From JAJPKK01 sp963807015 (GTDB lineage: Bacteria; Pseudomonadota; Alphaproteobacteria; Rhizobiales; Xanthobacteraceae), in NCBI GenBank assembly GCA_963807015.1, contig CAWEAS010000012.1, forward strand, positions 172,442-236,441: DNA of 64,000 nt, given 5' to 3'. Below are positions 1-7,899 of this stretch, piece by piece; position 1 is the first letter of the stretch, and each line of letters begins with the position of its first letter. The notes below the pieces were generated by a model. It was not told the DNA's origin, made no database searches, and saw only the letters and a list, made by a program, of their open reading frames with translations. The position numbers and the translations under genes are program-made.

Positions 1-1
1 T

Positions 2-814
2 TTCTCGTCGTCCGACCAACTCGTCACACTCGCGCTCGGCACCGGCATCGACAAGGATCAATGGCTTGTCGCCCGAAAATATGGACTACGCATCTGGACC
101 CACGTCGTCGGGGCGAATCGCGGACTTGGCCCGGATCAGGTGATGAAGCTCGGTGATGCCGGGCTGATGGGACCCGACAACGTCTACATCCATTGGACAA
201 ACGGCACCGACGAGCAGATGCGCCGGGTCAAAGACACCGGCGGATGGCTCTCTATCGCCTGTCCGATCGAGATGGCGATGCGCCACGGCATGCCGCCGAT
301 CCAGCAGGCCCTCGATGCCGGCATCAGGCCAAGCCTGTCGAGCGATGTCGAGACGACGATGGCCGCCGATATGTTCACGCAGATGCGTTCCGTTTTCATC
401 TTGCAACGTGCCCTCGTTAACGAGCGCTCGATCAAGGGCGAGCAGAATGTGCCGCCGCTTCTCACGTCGCGCGATCTCATCGAGTTTGCGACCGTGCAGG
501 GCGCGCGCGCTGACGGCATGGACCGGAAGATTGGCACCCTGACGCCAGGCAAGGAGGCCGACATCATCATGCTGCGGACCGATCTCACGAACACCCTCCC
601 CTTTAATAACGCCTACGGTGCGATCGTCACGGCGATGGACACCAGCAACGTGGATACGGTTTTCATCGCGGGGCAAGCAAAGAAGCGTAGCGGCAAGCTC
701 GTTGGCGTCGATCTTCCCCATGTCCAACGCGAAGCGGCGGCCTCCCGCGATTATCTCGTCGGCAAGTTGGGCTGGCCTCGTTCCGTGATCGACACCAGCC
801 GCTCAGGTCATTGA
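2..814 (+). CDS. Amidohydrolase family protein, 5' truncated by window edge
   Basis: The frame is open from base 2, so the gene starts before the window; the ATG at 140 is internal. The visible 270 residues are the C-terminal half of a TIM-barrel amidohydrolase of the SsnA/TrzA/imidazolonepropionase kind. A THVVG segment, a His in IHWTNGT and an SSDVET segment whose Asp fits the family's metal-ligand position can be seen. The closing GTLTPGKEADIIML stretch is the usual composite-domain signature. These enzymes hydrolyse C-N bonds of cyclic amides, guanidines or amino-substituted rings. The substrate cannot be told. A periplasmic binding protein follows 39 bases downstream and may belong to the same unit. 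Confidence 0.85.
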   Translation, partial: FSSSDQLVTLALGTGIDKDQWLVARKYGLRIWTHVVGANRGLGPDQVMKLGDAGLMGPDNVYIHWTNGTDEQMRRVKDTGGWLSIACPIEMAMRHGMPPIQQALDAGIRPSLSSDVETTMAADMFTQMRSVFILQRALVNERSIKGEQNVPPLLTSRDLIEFATVQGARADGMDRKIGTLTPGKEADIIMLRTDLTNTLPFNNAYGAIVTAMDTSNVDTVFIAGQAKKRSGKLVGVDLPHVQREAAASRDYLVGKLGWPRSVIDTSRSGH

Positions 815-853
815 CGTGATAGCGGCACACGTCGCCGTCAAAAAGGGACGATC

Positions 854-1609
854 ATGATCAGCAATGCGATCCGTCTGTTGGTGGGCCTCGTCGCCACTGC
901 AACGCTAGTTGGTTTCGCGAACGGAGCCGAACTCAAAGTCATCGGCTCCCCGGGCACCCGTGCACCCTACACCTTGCTCATACCCGGTTTCGAGGACACA
1001 ACCGGAAATAAGGTCACGACCAGCTGGGGTGGCGTTAACGAGATCACGAAGCGTGTTACTGACGGCGAAATCGCGGATGTCGTCATGCTTCCCGCGGCTC
1101 AGATCGATGAACTGATCAAGCTTGGCAAAATCGTTCCCGACACCCGAGTAGATGTGGCGCGCTCCGGCGTCGGCGTTGCCGTCCGCACCGGTACCCCGAA
1201 GATCGATATCAGTTCTGCCGAGTCCATCAAGAAGGTGCTGCTGGCGGCGAAATCGATCGCGTATTCCAGCGGGCCAAGCGGTATTTACATCGCCAGCTTG
1301 ATCCGGAAATGGGGCATCGCTGATCAGGTCAAATCCAAGACCGTCGCTGTGGCGCCCAATACACCAATCGGCGAAGTCGTAGCACGTGGCGACGCCGAAA
1401 TCGGCTTCCAACAGGTGAGTGAATTGCTGCCAGTTAAAGGCATTGATTATCTCGGGCCGCTGCCGCCGGAGCTACAGGCGATCACGACGTTTTCGGCCGG
1501 CGTCCACAAGCAAGCGGCCGCACCGGATGCTGCACGCGCCCTATTGAAATTTATGACCGCGCCCGAGGCTGCTTCGATCATCCGCAAAACGGGGATGGAG
1601 CCCGGCTGA
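854..1609 (+). CDS. Periplasmic substrate-binding protein, ModA-like (SBP_bac_11 type)
   Basis: This 251-residue protein has a clear signal peptide ending near FANGAEL. The mature part begins LKVIGSPGTRAPYTLLIPGFE and continues with the two-lobed fold of molybdate-type binding proteins; ADVVMLPAAQIDELIKLGK and SSGPSGIYIASLI are typical stretches. Rhizobiales hold many paralogues annotated as molybdate ABC transporter binding protein, whose true ligand is often unknown. No permease or ATPase gene lies next to it, so it may act with a distant transporter or alone. It sits 39 bases behind the amidohydrolase, which suggests co-transcription. Confidence 0.8.
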   Translation: MISNAIRLLVGLVATATLVGFANGAELKVIGSPGTRAPYTLLIPGFEDTTGNKVTTSWGGVNEITKRVTDGEIADVVMLPAAQIDELIKLGKIVPDTRVDVARSGVGVAVRTGTPKIDISSAESIKKVLLAAKSIAYSSGPSGIYIASLIRKWGIADQVKSKTVAVAPNTPIGEVVARGDAEIGFQQVSELLPVKGIDYLGPLPPELQAITTFSAGVHKQAAAPDAARALLKFMTAPEAASIIRKTGMEPG

Positions 1610-1797
1610 TTTGCCGAGGCTTGAGTAGGCAAGGCCGATCGGCCCGTCGTGACACCATGAACCTGGCAGGCCGACACAGCGACTAATTTGGATCACCGGT
1701 CGCGCGGGGACCGGCAGACGCCACGTGATTTCGATTGCGCCGATAGCGTCACGGCAGCGGCGCGGCGTCGTGCTGTTCATTCATGAGGATCAATCAC

Positions 1798-3873
1798 ATG
1801 GATCGGATTTTGCAATTGCTGGGCGATGCCGGAAACATCGGTGCCTGGCTCGTCGTCCTTGGCGTTCTTATCGTCCTGCTCGTCATTTGGCGATCGACGT
1901 GGACTATTGGACCAACTGAGGTTGGCCTCGTGCGCAAGCGCTTCAGCTTCCGCAAGAATCAGAACGGAGGTCCGGTCGCCTTCAACGGCGAAGCCGGATA
2001 TCAGGCCGACCTGCTGATGGCCGGGTTGCGATTCAAGCTGTGGCCACTCTACACCGTGACCCGCCATCCAATGGTCCAAATTCCGGCTGGGCACATCGGT
2101 GTTGTGGTCGCGCAGGTCGGCGAACCGTTGCCGATCGGTTCGAAGTCGGCCGACTTCAAGACCGAGTTCGGCAACTTCCAGGATATCCGCGCCTTCGTGC
2201 GCAACGGTGGTCAGAAGGGCGTGCAGCGCCTGGTCCTGCCGCCCGGCACCGTTGCGCCTATTCATCCGGTCGGCTTCATCGTGATCGGCAAGACGCGGGT
2301 CTACGGTATCCCGGTCGCCGAGGAATATGCGCGCATCGCGCGCACCGAAGGTCTGTCGCCGCAATCGTTCGGATTGCAGCCGGAACAACTCAACGTCGTC
2401 CGCATCGAGCCCCGAAAGTTCGAGGATCGCGATGGCAAGGGCAAGATCGTCGACATGATCGGCATCGTGACGACACTCGAAGGCATTCCGCTACCCAAGG
2501 GCGCGATAGCCAACCGTCTCGGCGACTTCAACGACATCACTGAACTTGAATTGCGCCAAAGCACCAAGGACAGCGATCTCGTCGAGGCCATTTTGTCGGT
2601 CAAGAACGAGGTCCACAACAACTATCAGGACTTCCAAACCTTCCTCGACAAGGGCGGCCGGATCGGTCTCCAACACGATCCACTGCTCTACGGCGCCTAC
2701 AACCTCAACCCATTTCTGGTGAGCGTCGAGATGGTACCGATGCTCGTCGTCAATCAGGGCGAGGTCGCCGTGGTCAAGGCGTATGTCGGCCTCGCCACCG
2801 AAGACACCTCGGGCGCGGAGTTCAAATTCGGCTCACTGGTTCGGCCAGGCCATCGCGGTATCTGGGAAGAGCCGCTGCGAACCGGCAAGTACGCGATAAA
2901 TCCGAGGTGCTACAACGTCGAGATCGTTCCGACCTTCATTTTGACGCTGAACTGGGCCGACGCGAACTCGTCTGCCCATAATCTGGATCGCGATCTCAAG
3001 CAGATTGTCGCAAAGTCGAAGGAAGGCTTCGTGTTCAACATCGACCTTCAAGTCCAAATCCATGTGCCTGACACCGAAGCTCCGAAGGTGATCTCGATCG
3101 TCGGCACCATGTTCAACCTCGTCAACGAGGTGCTGCAGGCGGCGGTCGGCAATCACTTCCGCGACAAGTTGCAAAGCATGCCGGCGATCGACTTCATCGA
3201 AAAGCGTCAGGATGTCCAGCAGCAGGCACAGGAGCACATCGCCTCAAAGCTCCAGGAATACAGAGTCGAAACGCGCGGCGTTTACATTCAGGATGTGGTG
3301 TTTCCGACTCAGCTTGTCGAAGTTCTCACCGCGCGAGAAGTCGCCAATCAGCAGCGCGCAACTTACAATGCCGAGAAGGAGGCGCAGGACAAGCGGCTCG
3401 ATCTCGAAGCTTCGCGCGGCAAGGCGGACATGCAGTCCGAGCTCGCCAAGTCGACGGTCGGCATCGATATCGCGAAGAACAAAGCGTCCGCCGTCCAGGC
3501 TGAAGCGGACGGCGAATCCTATCGCCTTGAGAAAGTCGGCCGGGCGAGTGCGGTGAAAACCGAAGCCGAAGGCCTCGCGATTGCAAAGGGCCTCGAAGCG
3601 CAGCAGTTCGCGATCGGCAAGGAGCAGACCATGGCAGTCAACATCGCCAAGGAACTTGCGTCCGGCGCGCAGCGGTTCATGCCGCAGAACCTCGCCCTCA
3701 CGATCGGAGAAGGAGGCAGCGTCTCAAGCTTCAACGGCCTCGTTCCATTGATCATGCGATTTCTGCAAAGTCGTGAATCGCCCGCGAACCCAGCTTCGAG
3801 CCCATCGCAACCGGCGGCCACTCCGTTACCGGCGCCGCCGACTAACTCCGGCCGACCGAGACCTCAATCGTAA
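1798..3873 (+). CDS. Flotillin-like SPFH/band 7 membrane protein
   Basis: The protein has about 691 residues. I chose ATG 1798 because a GAGG ribosome site lies nine bases before it; the in-frame ATG at 1783 lacks one. Residues around 10-35 form a transmembrane helix. A long soluble SPFH region follows, and then an Ala/Glu-rich coiled coil (EASRGKADMQSELAKSTVGI onward). The C-terminal tail is rich in Pro and Ser. This order is that of YqiK/flotillin-type scaffold proteins, which oligomerise on the inner membrane and organise microdomains. No NfeD-like partner is next to it. Specific function is not evident. Confidence 0.85.
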   Translation: MDRILQLLGDAGNIGAWLVVLGVLIVLLVIWRSTWTIGPTEVGLVRKRFSFRKNQNGGPVAFNGEAGYQADLLMAGLRFKLWPLYTVTRHPMVQIPAGHIGVVVAQVGEPLPIGSKSADFKTEFGNFQDIRAFVRNGGQKGVQRLVLPPGTVAPIHPVGFIVIGKTRVYGIPVAEEYARIARTEGLSPQSFGLQPEQLNVVRIEPRKFEDRDGKGKIVDMIGIVTTLEGIPLPKGAIANRLGDFNDITELELRQSTKDSDLVEAILSVKNEVHNNYQDFQTFLDKGGRIGLQHDPLLYGAYNLNPFLVSVEMVPMLVVNQGEVAVVKAYVGLATEDTSGAEFKFGSLVRPGHRGIWEEPLRTGKYAINPRCYNVEIVPTFILTLNWADANSSAHNLDRDLKQIVAKSKEGFVFNIDLQVQIHVPDTEAPKVISIVGTMFNLVNEVLQAAVGNHFRDKLQSMPAIDFIEKRQDVQQQAQEHIASKLQEYRVETRGVYIQDVVFPTQLVEVLTAREVANQQRATYNAEKEAQDKRLDLEASRGKADMQSELAKSTVGIDIAKNKASAVQAEADGESYRLEKVGRASAVKTEAEGLAIAKGLEAQQFAIGKEQTMAVNIAKELASGAQRFMPQNLALTIGEGGSVSSFNGLVPLIMRFLQSRESPANPASSPSQPAATPLPAPPTNSGRPRPQS

Positions 3874-3880
3874 TGGCAAG

Positions 3881-3911
3881 GCGCGGCGGCCACGCGATGA
3901 GGCCGCCGCGC
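3881..3911 (+). terminator. Perfect 11-bp hairpin after the SPFH gene
   Basis: Bases 3881-3891 (GCGCGGCGGCC) pair perfectly with 3901-3911 around a nine-base loop, eight bases after the SPFH stop codon. No T-tract follows, so termination is inferred from position and stem strength only. Confidence 0.5.
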
Positions 3912-4005
3912 TGATGCGGCGTCGTTCGGGAGAAACGCCATTATCCAATGGCCGCTTAATGCCATTGCGCAAGCGGCCCATCGCCTTTATTAATCTTCCA
4001 GGAAC

Positions 4006-4042
4006 GGCCACGTGGCGGAGTGGTTACGCAGCGGTCTGCAAA
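4006..4042 (+). repeat. Copy of the 5' half of tRNA-Cys (attachment-site-like)
   Basis: These 37 bases are identical to 6898-6934, the 5' half of the intact tRNA-Cys from the first acceptor base through the anticodon loop. The match stops right after TGCAAA, and the rest of the tRNA is absent. It forms a direct repeat with the intact gene 2.9 kb away. The recombinase remnants between the two copies make an integration scar the simplest explanation. Confidence 0.85.
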
Positions 4043-4166
4043 GCTGCCCATTCCCCCAATGATGCCAATGTCCGTTCCGAAAAATCCGTGAATTGGCACC
4101 CGTTATCGGACAAGTGCTTAGCAATGGTTTCGGAACGTCTTTGCTCGCCGGGGGCGTGAGGCGATT

Positions 4167-4776
4167 TTGATCGATCCGGTGATTTCAGGAGCAGTTAAGC
4201 CCATCTCAGTACCGCGCATTTCCTTCGCCGACCTGATGGAAACCGCGAGATCACTGCCGCCGGAGGTCCGCGCCGATCCGACCCGCCTGACTATCACGAT
4301 GGCGGTGAGTGTGATCCGTCACTTCTTCGGCCGCGATTGGTGCGAGCAGCATATCATCCAAGACGCCGAACATCCTCGTGCGCCTGGGTTTCTCCGGTTC
4401 GACTTCACGCGGGGGTTCGAGGGCCAGCGCAAGACCTCGCGCATCCTCGACTTTGCCGAGATGCTGTTCAACCTCCAGCACATCGACGGCTTCGATGACC
4501 GCGTCAGGCAGATGCGCGGCGGACAAATCGAGGCGACGTTCGCAGAATTTGACTTCGCGCGCTTCCTCTACCTTCACGACGTCCCGTTCAAGTTCGTCAC
4601 GCCCGCCCGGCACCGGAGGGACCGAGGCCTGCAACCACAGGCGGGAATGCGGCACGCTCAAAGCCAGCGGACGAGACGTCGGCGTGATCCTGATCGAGGA
4701 AGGGCTCGCGGTGCCGTTCGTGTACGAGGCGACGCGATGCCCGAAGACGCCGAGACCGTGGTGCGGTCCGCGATGA
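4167..4776 (+). pseudogene. Broken gene pair: unknown N-terminal domain and staphylococcal-nuclease-like tail
   Basis: The first frame (4167 to about 4615) encodes about 150 residues of an unrecognised protein ending near FLYLHDVPFKFV. After that the frame runs into Arg-rich nonsense up to 4832. In the next frame, about 4620-4776, there is a clear thermonuclease-family C-terminus: ASGRDVGVILIEEGLAVPF followed by a Cys-rich CPKTPRPWCG end. Neither piece is complete. The region lies inside the tRNA-Cys-flanked insertion and looks like decayed cargo. Whether the two pieces came from one locus or were joined by deletion cannot be told. Confidence 0.65.
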
Positions 4777-5007
4777 TGATTGCGCCGAAGCAGAACGGCG
4801 ACCATCAGCGCGCGGTGGTTCGGCCCGGGTAGCCGACGCGCACCCGCACACCGCGCTTACAGCGATGCGGCTACGGCTACTTATTGTTAAGCTTGTCAAC
4901 AGCGCACGACCTCGTGAAGGCGTTTTCCCGACGCTGTGGCGCAAATGTCACGGCCTTTGCCGTACTCCTATGCTACCGATGGCAAGTGCTCGGGAGGGAC
5001 AGGGATT

Positions 5008-5820
5008 ATGAGGAGCAGTTTTCTGTTGAGCGTTGCGGGTCTCGCCGCTTTGATTTCGTCGTCGGCCGGAGCCGCCGACTTAGCCAGGCCCGCTCCGATG
5101 CCGTATGTGGCGCCCGTCGCTGTTGGTCCGAGTTGGACCGGATTATACATCGGCTTCAACGGTGGCTGGGGCTGGTCGAACTATACGGTCTCTGAAGCTC
5201 CGTTTGGAGCGACGGCCATTGCGGACGTTCTTCCGCAAGCTCTCGCCAGCAGCAACAATGGCGCCGTCTTCGGCGGGCAGATCGGCTACAACTGGCAAAT
5301 CAATAGCTGGTTGATCGGCATCGAGGGCGATTGGGACGGCACGAGCATCACTGGCAACCAGGCGGTGGTGTTTCCGAGCATCCTCGGCGGCCCAGGCACC
5401 ACGAATAGCTTCACGACCCACGACAACGTCACGTCGCTCGCCAGCATCCGCGGCCGCCTTGGCTACGTCTGGGGCCCCGCGATGCTCTACTTCACCGGCG
5501 GCGGCGCTTGGGAGAGCGTCGATACCAACACCACAATCAGCGCCAACACCGCGCTTGGCATCTTTGGGCAGTCGGCAGCCGCAACCTTCACTAATACACG
5601 CTCCGGCTGGGTCCTTGGCGGCGGTGTCGAATGGATGGCATCGCCGAGCTGGCTGCTCCGGGCCGAGTACCTGCACTACGATTTCAGTGGTGCGAACACG
5701 AACACCCTCGGCATTGCCAACTGTGCCGTGCCAGGTTGCGGCGTCACAGTGACAACGGCGAGCAATAGCATTGACGTAGTCCGCTTAGGCGCGAGCTATA
5801 AGCTCGATTTGTTCCGCTAA
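5008..5820 (+). CDS. Omp31-like outer membrane beta-barrel protein
   Basis: ATG 5008 is preceded by a purine-rich GGGAGGGACAGGG stretch. The 270-residue product has a signal peptide ending SAGAADLARP. Alternating beta strands follow (SWTGLYIGFNGGWGWSNY, GGQIGYNWQINSWLIGIEGD, LGASYKLDLFR), with a C-terminal Tyr/Leu/Arg strand. This is the eight-stranded Omp31/Omp25 porin-like family, abundant in Rhizobiales, found in the outer membrane and of variable or unknown solute specificity. It lies between the two tRNA-Cys copies, so it may be cargo of the decayed insertion. A second member sits at 7137. Confidence 0.9.
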   Translation: MRSSFLLSVAGLAALISSSAGAADLARPAPMPYVAPVAVGPSWTGLYIGFNGGWGWSNYTVSEAPFGATAIADVLPQALASSNNGAVFGGQIGYNWQINSWLIGIEGDWDGTSITGNQAVVFPSILGGPGTTNSFTTHDNVTSLASIRGRLGYVWGPAMLYFTGGGAWESVDTNTTISANTALGIFGQSAAATFTNTRSGWVLGGGVEWMASPSWLLRAEYLHYDFSGANTNTLGIANCAVPGCGVTVTTASNSIDVVRLGASYKLDLFR

Positions 5821-5876
5821 ACCAAATCTGTCCCCTAGGTTCTCACCGATCTCCAGGCTCAGGGGATGCGATCTTT

Positions 5877-5904
5877 GAAGCCGCCGGGAAACTCTGGCGG
5901 CTTC
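5877..5904 (+). terminator. Hairpin after the first Omp31-like gene
   Basis: GAAGCCGCC (5877-5885) pairs perfectly with GGCGGCTTC (5896-5904) around a ten-base loop. It is 56 bases after the porin stop codon. Only a weak T-rich stretch follows. It could serve either strand. Confidence 0.5.
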
Positions 5905-6036
5905 ATTGCTGTCGGGCTCCGCTCCCACGCAAAACGCCAGCGCGTACGAGCCATCGATCGACGCCACCGCGCTGCGCCCCGGTCGATGATGTAGCGCGCC
6001 CCCTCGCGCTTCACGTCGAGGCGCCGTCCGATCTCT

Positions 6037-6297
6037 TTAAGATGCACTCCCTCCAGAACTTGCAAGACCCGCGCTGATTTGCTGAAGCCTGCTCGCGCTG
6101 ATCCGATTGATGCCGGCTTCGTACTTCTGGAACTGCTGGTAGGTGACACCGAGTTTTTGCGCGACGTCGTCCTGGCTCATGTCGAGCGCCGTTCTTCGCG
6201 TGCGCACCCGAGCGCCAACGTGACGATCGATCGAGGACGCACGGTGCTCCGCAGAGCCCGCCCTATTGTTGCGCCTCTTCCCCTGGCCTCCCATCAT
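6037..6297 (-). pseudogene. XRE-family regulator, probably C-terminally frameshifted
   Basis: Starting from the ATG at 6297 the product is about 86 residues. The helix-turn-helix is clear: VGARVRTRRTALDMSQDDVA followed by LGVTYQQFQKYEAGINRIS and ASRLQQIS, as in rhizobial XRE regulators. The normal C-terminal half is missing: the frame ends in SSGGSAS. Another frame downstream (about 6090 to 5860) continues as an unrecognised basic protein. The start codon overlaps the stop codon of a recombinase remnant (stop at 6294-6296), so the two were once one transcriptional unit. Confidence 0.6.
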
Positions 6298-6420
6298 TTT
6301 CTCCAGAAATCCTTGAACCGCGTCGGCGACAGCTCCGTGTACCGCACGGTATGCTGGATGTTGCGATGGCCAAGATAAGCTTGGAGCGAGCGCGTGTCGT
6401 GGCCTGCGTTGGCTGGAAGA
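6294..6420 (-). pseudogene. Tyrosine recombinase C-terminal remnant
   Basis: In the minus frame ending at the TGA at 6294-6296 the translation reads LPANAGHDTRSLQAYLGHRN and then IQHTVRYTELSPTRF. This is the last part of a phage-type integrase, including the LGH motif and a Tyr in RYTEL fitting the catalytic position. An in-frame stop lies upstream near 6427, so only about 40 residues remain. It abuts the second recombinase remnant, which runs the opposite way. Confidence 0.7.
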
Positions 6421-6823
6421 CGTCATCGCTGGCGAGACAGTGAAATTCTACGAGGACGGCGAGACGGTGCTGGCGCAAGTGCCGCGCCGCGGCGTTCCAA
6501 TGATCCTCAAGCCGCGACGCGATGGCACCAGTGAGCCCTACTCTGCCATGATCATGGCTCGCGTCGTTCGCAAAGTGCGCGATCTCGCTGGCCTCCCACC
6601 ATGGTTCACGCTCAACAGCTGTCGCCACGGCGGAATGACAGAGCTGGAAGAAGCCGAGCTGACCGACGGACAAGGACGTGCGCTGTCGGCGCACCGCAGT
6701 AAGGCATACGAGGGCTACGCCAAACGGACATTCGAGCGCGCGCTCGCCGCTACGCGCAAGCGCCACGCGCACCGCGTCGCGAACGACGGTGGAACGGAAT
6801 TTCGGAATGACCGCGGAACTTGA
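6407..6823 (+). pseudogene. Tyrosine recombinase C-terminal fragment next to tRNA-Cys
   Basis: The open frame reads through WLEDVIAGETVKFYEDGE and on to NSCRHGGMTELEEAELTDGQ, LSAHRSKAYEGYAKRT and a basic tail. This is the catalytic C-terminal part of a rhizobial site-specific integrase, with the Arg-His box and candidate Tyr residues in KAYEGY. There is no credible start codon (a GTG at 6440 is internal), and the N-terminal domains are missing. Its end is 75 bases from the intact tRNA-Cys, the usual place for an integrase gene beside its attachment site. It is probably inactive. Confidence 0.75.
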
Positions 6824-6897
6824 CTTCGGAATGACGTGTAGAAGAACAAAACAGCATTGCCTAACGCCCTGACTGTCTATAAGAAATCGCGCTTAGG

Positions 6898-6971
6898 GGC
6901 CACGTGGCGGAGTGGTTACGCAGCGGTCTGCAAAACCGTTTACACCAGTTCAATTCTGGTCGTGGCCTCCA
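6898..6971 (+). tRNA. tRNA-Cys (GCA)
   Basis: The acceptor stem GGCCACG (6898-6904) pairs with CGTGGCC (6961-6967), followed by discriminator T and an encoded CCA. The anticodon loop CTGCAAA gives anticodon GCA. The T arm contains the expected GTTCAAT. The first 37 bases are duplicated at 4006-4042. Confidence 0.97.
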
Positions 6972-7136
6972 GTAGATATTTCAATGACTTAGTTGGGGTC
7001 GGCGGGCGGGCCCCACATGCGGTGTGCAGGCGCGATCAGCCTCAAAATCTTTCGTATTGTTGCGGCCAAGTCACAGCTTGGGTGGGTGATCCGCGGGTAT
7101 GCTGTTTCGGGGCGTCGCGATCTGCCGAACTGTCCA

Positions 7137-7898
7137 ATGAAGAAGATCATCATTGCAGCCGCCGCTTTCGCAACTCTGACGGCCGGGCGAGCCATGGCCG
7201 CCGACGTATTGCCCGTGGCTTACGGCGCGCCACCCCCGCCGATTTACGTGTACAATTGGACTGGCTTCTACGTCGGCGCACAATTTGGCGGCGGTTGGAA
7301 TACCACCAATTGGTTCGAAGACTTCACGACATCCGGATCCGGCGGCTTCGCAGGTCCGGGTTTCCTTGATGGCACCGTCAACGCATCAGGCGTTCTCGCT
7401 GGTGGCCAGATCGGATTCGATTACCAACTCGGCTGGGCCGTGTGGGGCCTGCAAGCGGAGGGCGGTTGGGCGAACATCACCGGTAACACAGGCTGCTTTG
7501 GGGAAGTCATCGGTACGACGCAGGGCTGTACCCAGTCGGTCAGCGCGCTTGGAACGATAACGGGTCGCGTTGGCGCATCATATAACAACTTTCTGTTCTA
7601 TTTTTCGACCGGTGCCGCCTGGCAACATGAGCAGTTGCAGAATATCTGCGTCGCAGGGTGTGCGCCGCCGGTCTTTTCGGTCTCGGGCTTGGCTTGGGGA
7701 TGGACCATCGGCGTCGGCCTCGAATATGCTTTTGCCAGAGATTGGTCAGCGTTTCTGCAGTACAATTACATGGGCTTCGGCACCCGCGATCTGTCCTTTG
7801 GCGGATTTTTCTCTGAAAACATTTCTGAGAACGTGAATATCGTAAAGGTCGGCGTCAACTACAGATTCGGATGGCGACCAGGGCCGATAGGATATTAG
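7137..7898 (+). CDS. Omp31-like outer membrane beta-barrel protein
   Basis: From ATG 7137 the product is 253 residues: a signal peptide MKKIIIAAAAFATLTAG ending AMAADV, then a Pro-rich linker and a beta barrel beginning YNWTGFYVGAQFGGGWN. The end, VKVGVNYRFGW, is the usual last strand. It is a paralogue of the porin at 5008 but differs clearly in sequence, so it is not a recent duplicate. It lies just outside the tRNA-Cys repeat and is therefore probably resident. The stop codon is one base from the stop of the convergent ABC exporter gene. Confidence 0.9.
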   Translation: MKKIIIAAAAFATLTAGRAMAADVLPVAYGAPPPPIYVYNWTGFYVGAQFGGGWNTTNWFEDFTTSGSGGFAGPGFLDGTVNASGVLAGGQIGFDYQLGWAVWGLQAEGGWANITGNTGCFGEVIGTTQGCTQSVSALGTITGRVGASYNNFLFYFSTGAAWQHEQLQNICVAGCAPPVFSVSGLAWGWTIGVGLEYAFARDWSAFLQYNYMGFGTRDLSFGGFFSENISENVNIVKVGVNYRFGWRPGPIGY

Positions 7899-7899
7899 C

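Noticed and set aside
4050..4120. Inverted TGCCAAT/ATTGGCA near the partial tRNA as an attachment core or riboswitch
   Set aside because: Seven bases spaced over 35 is weak, and no second copy was found at the other end.
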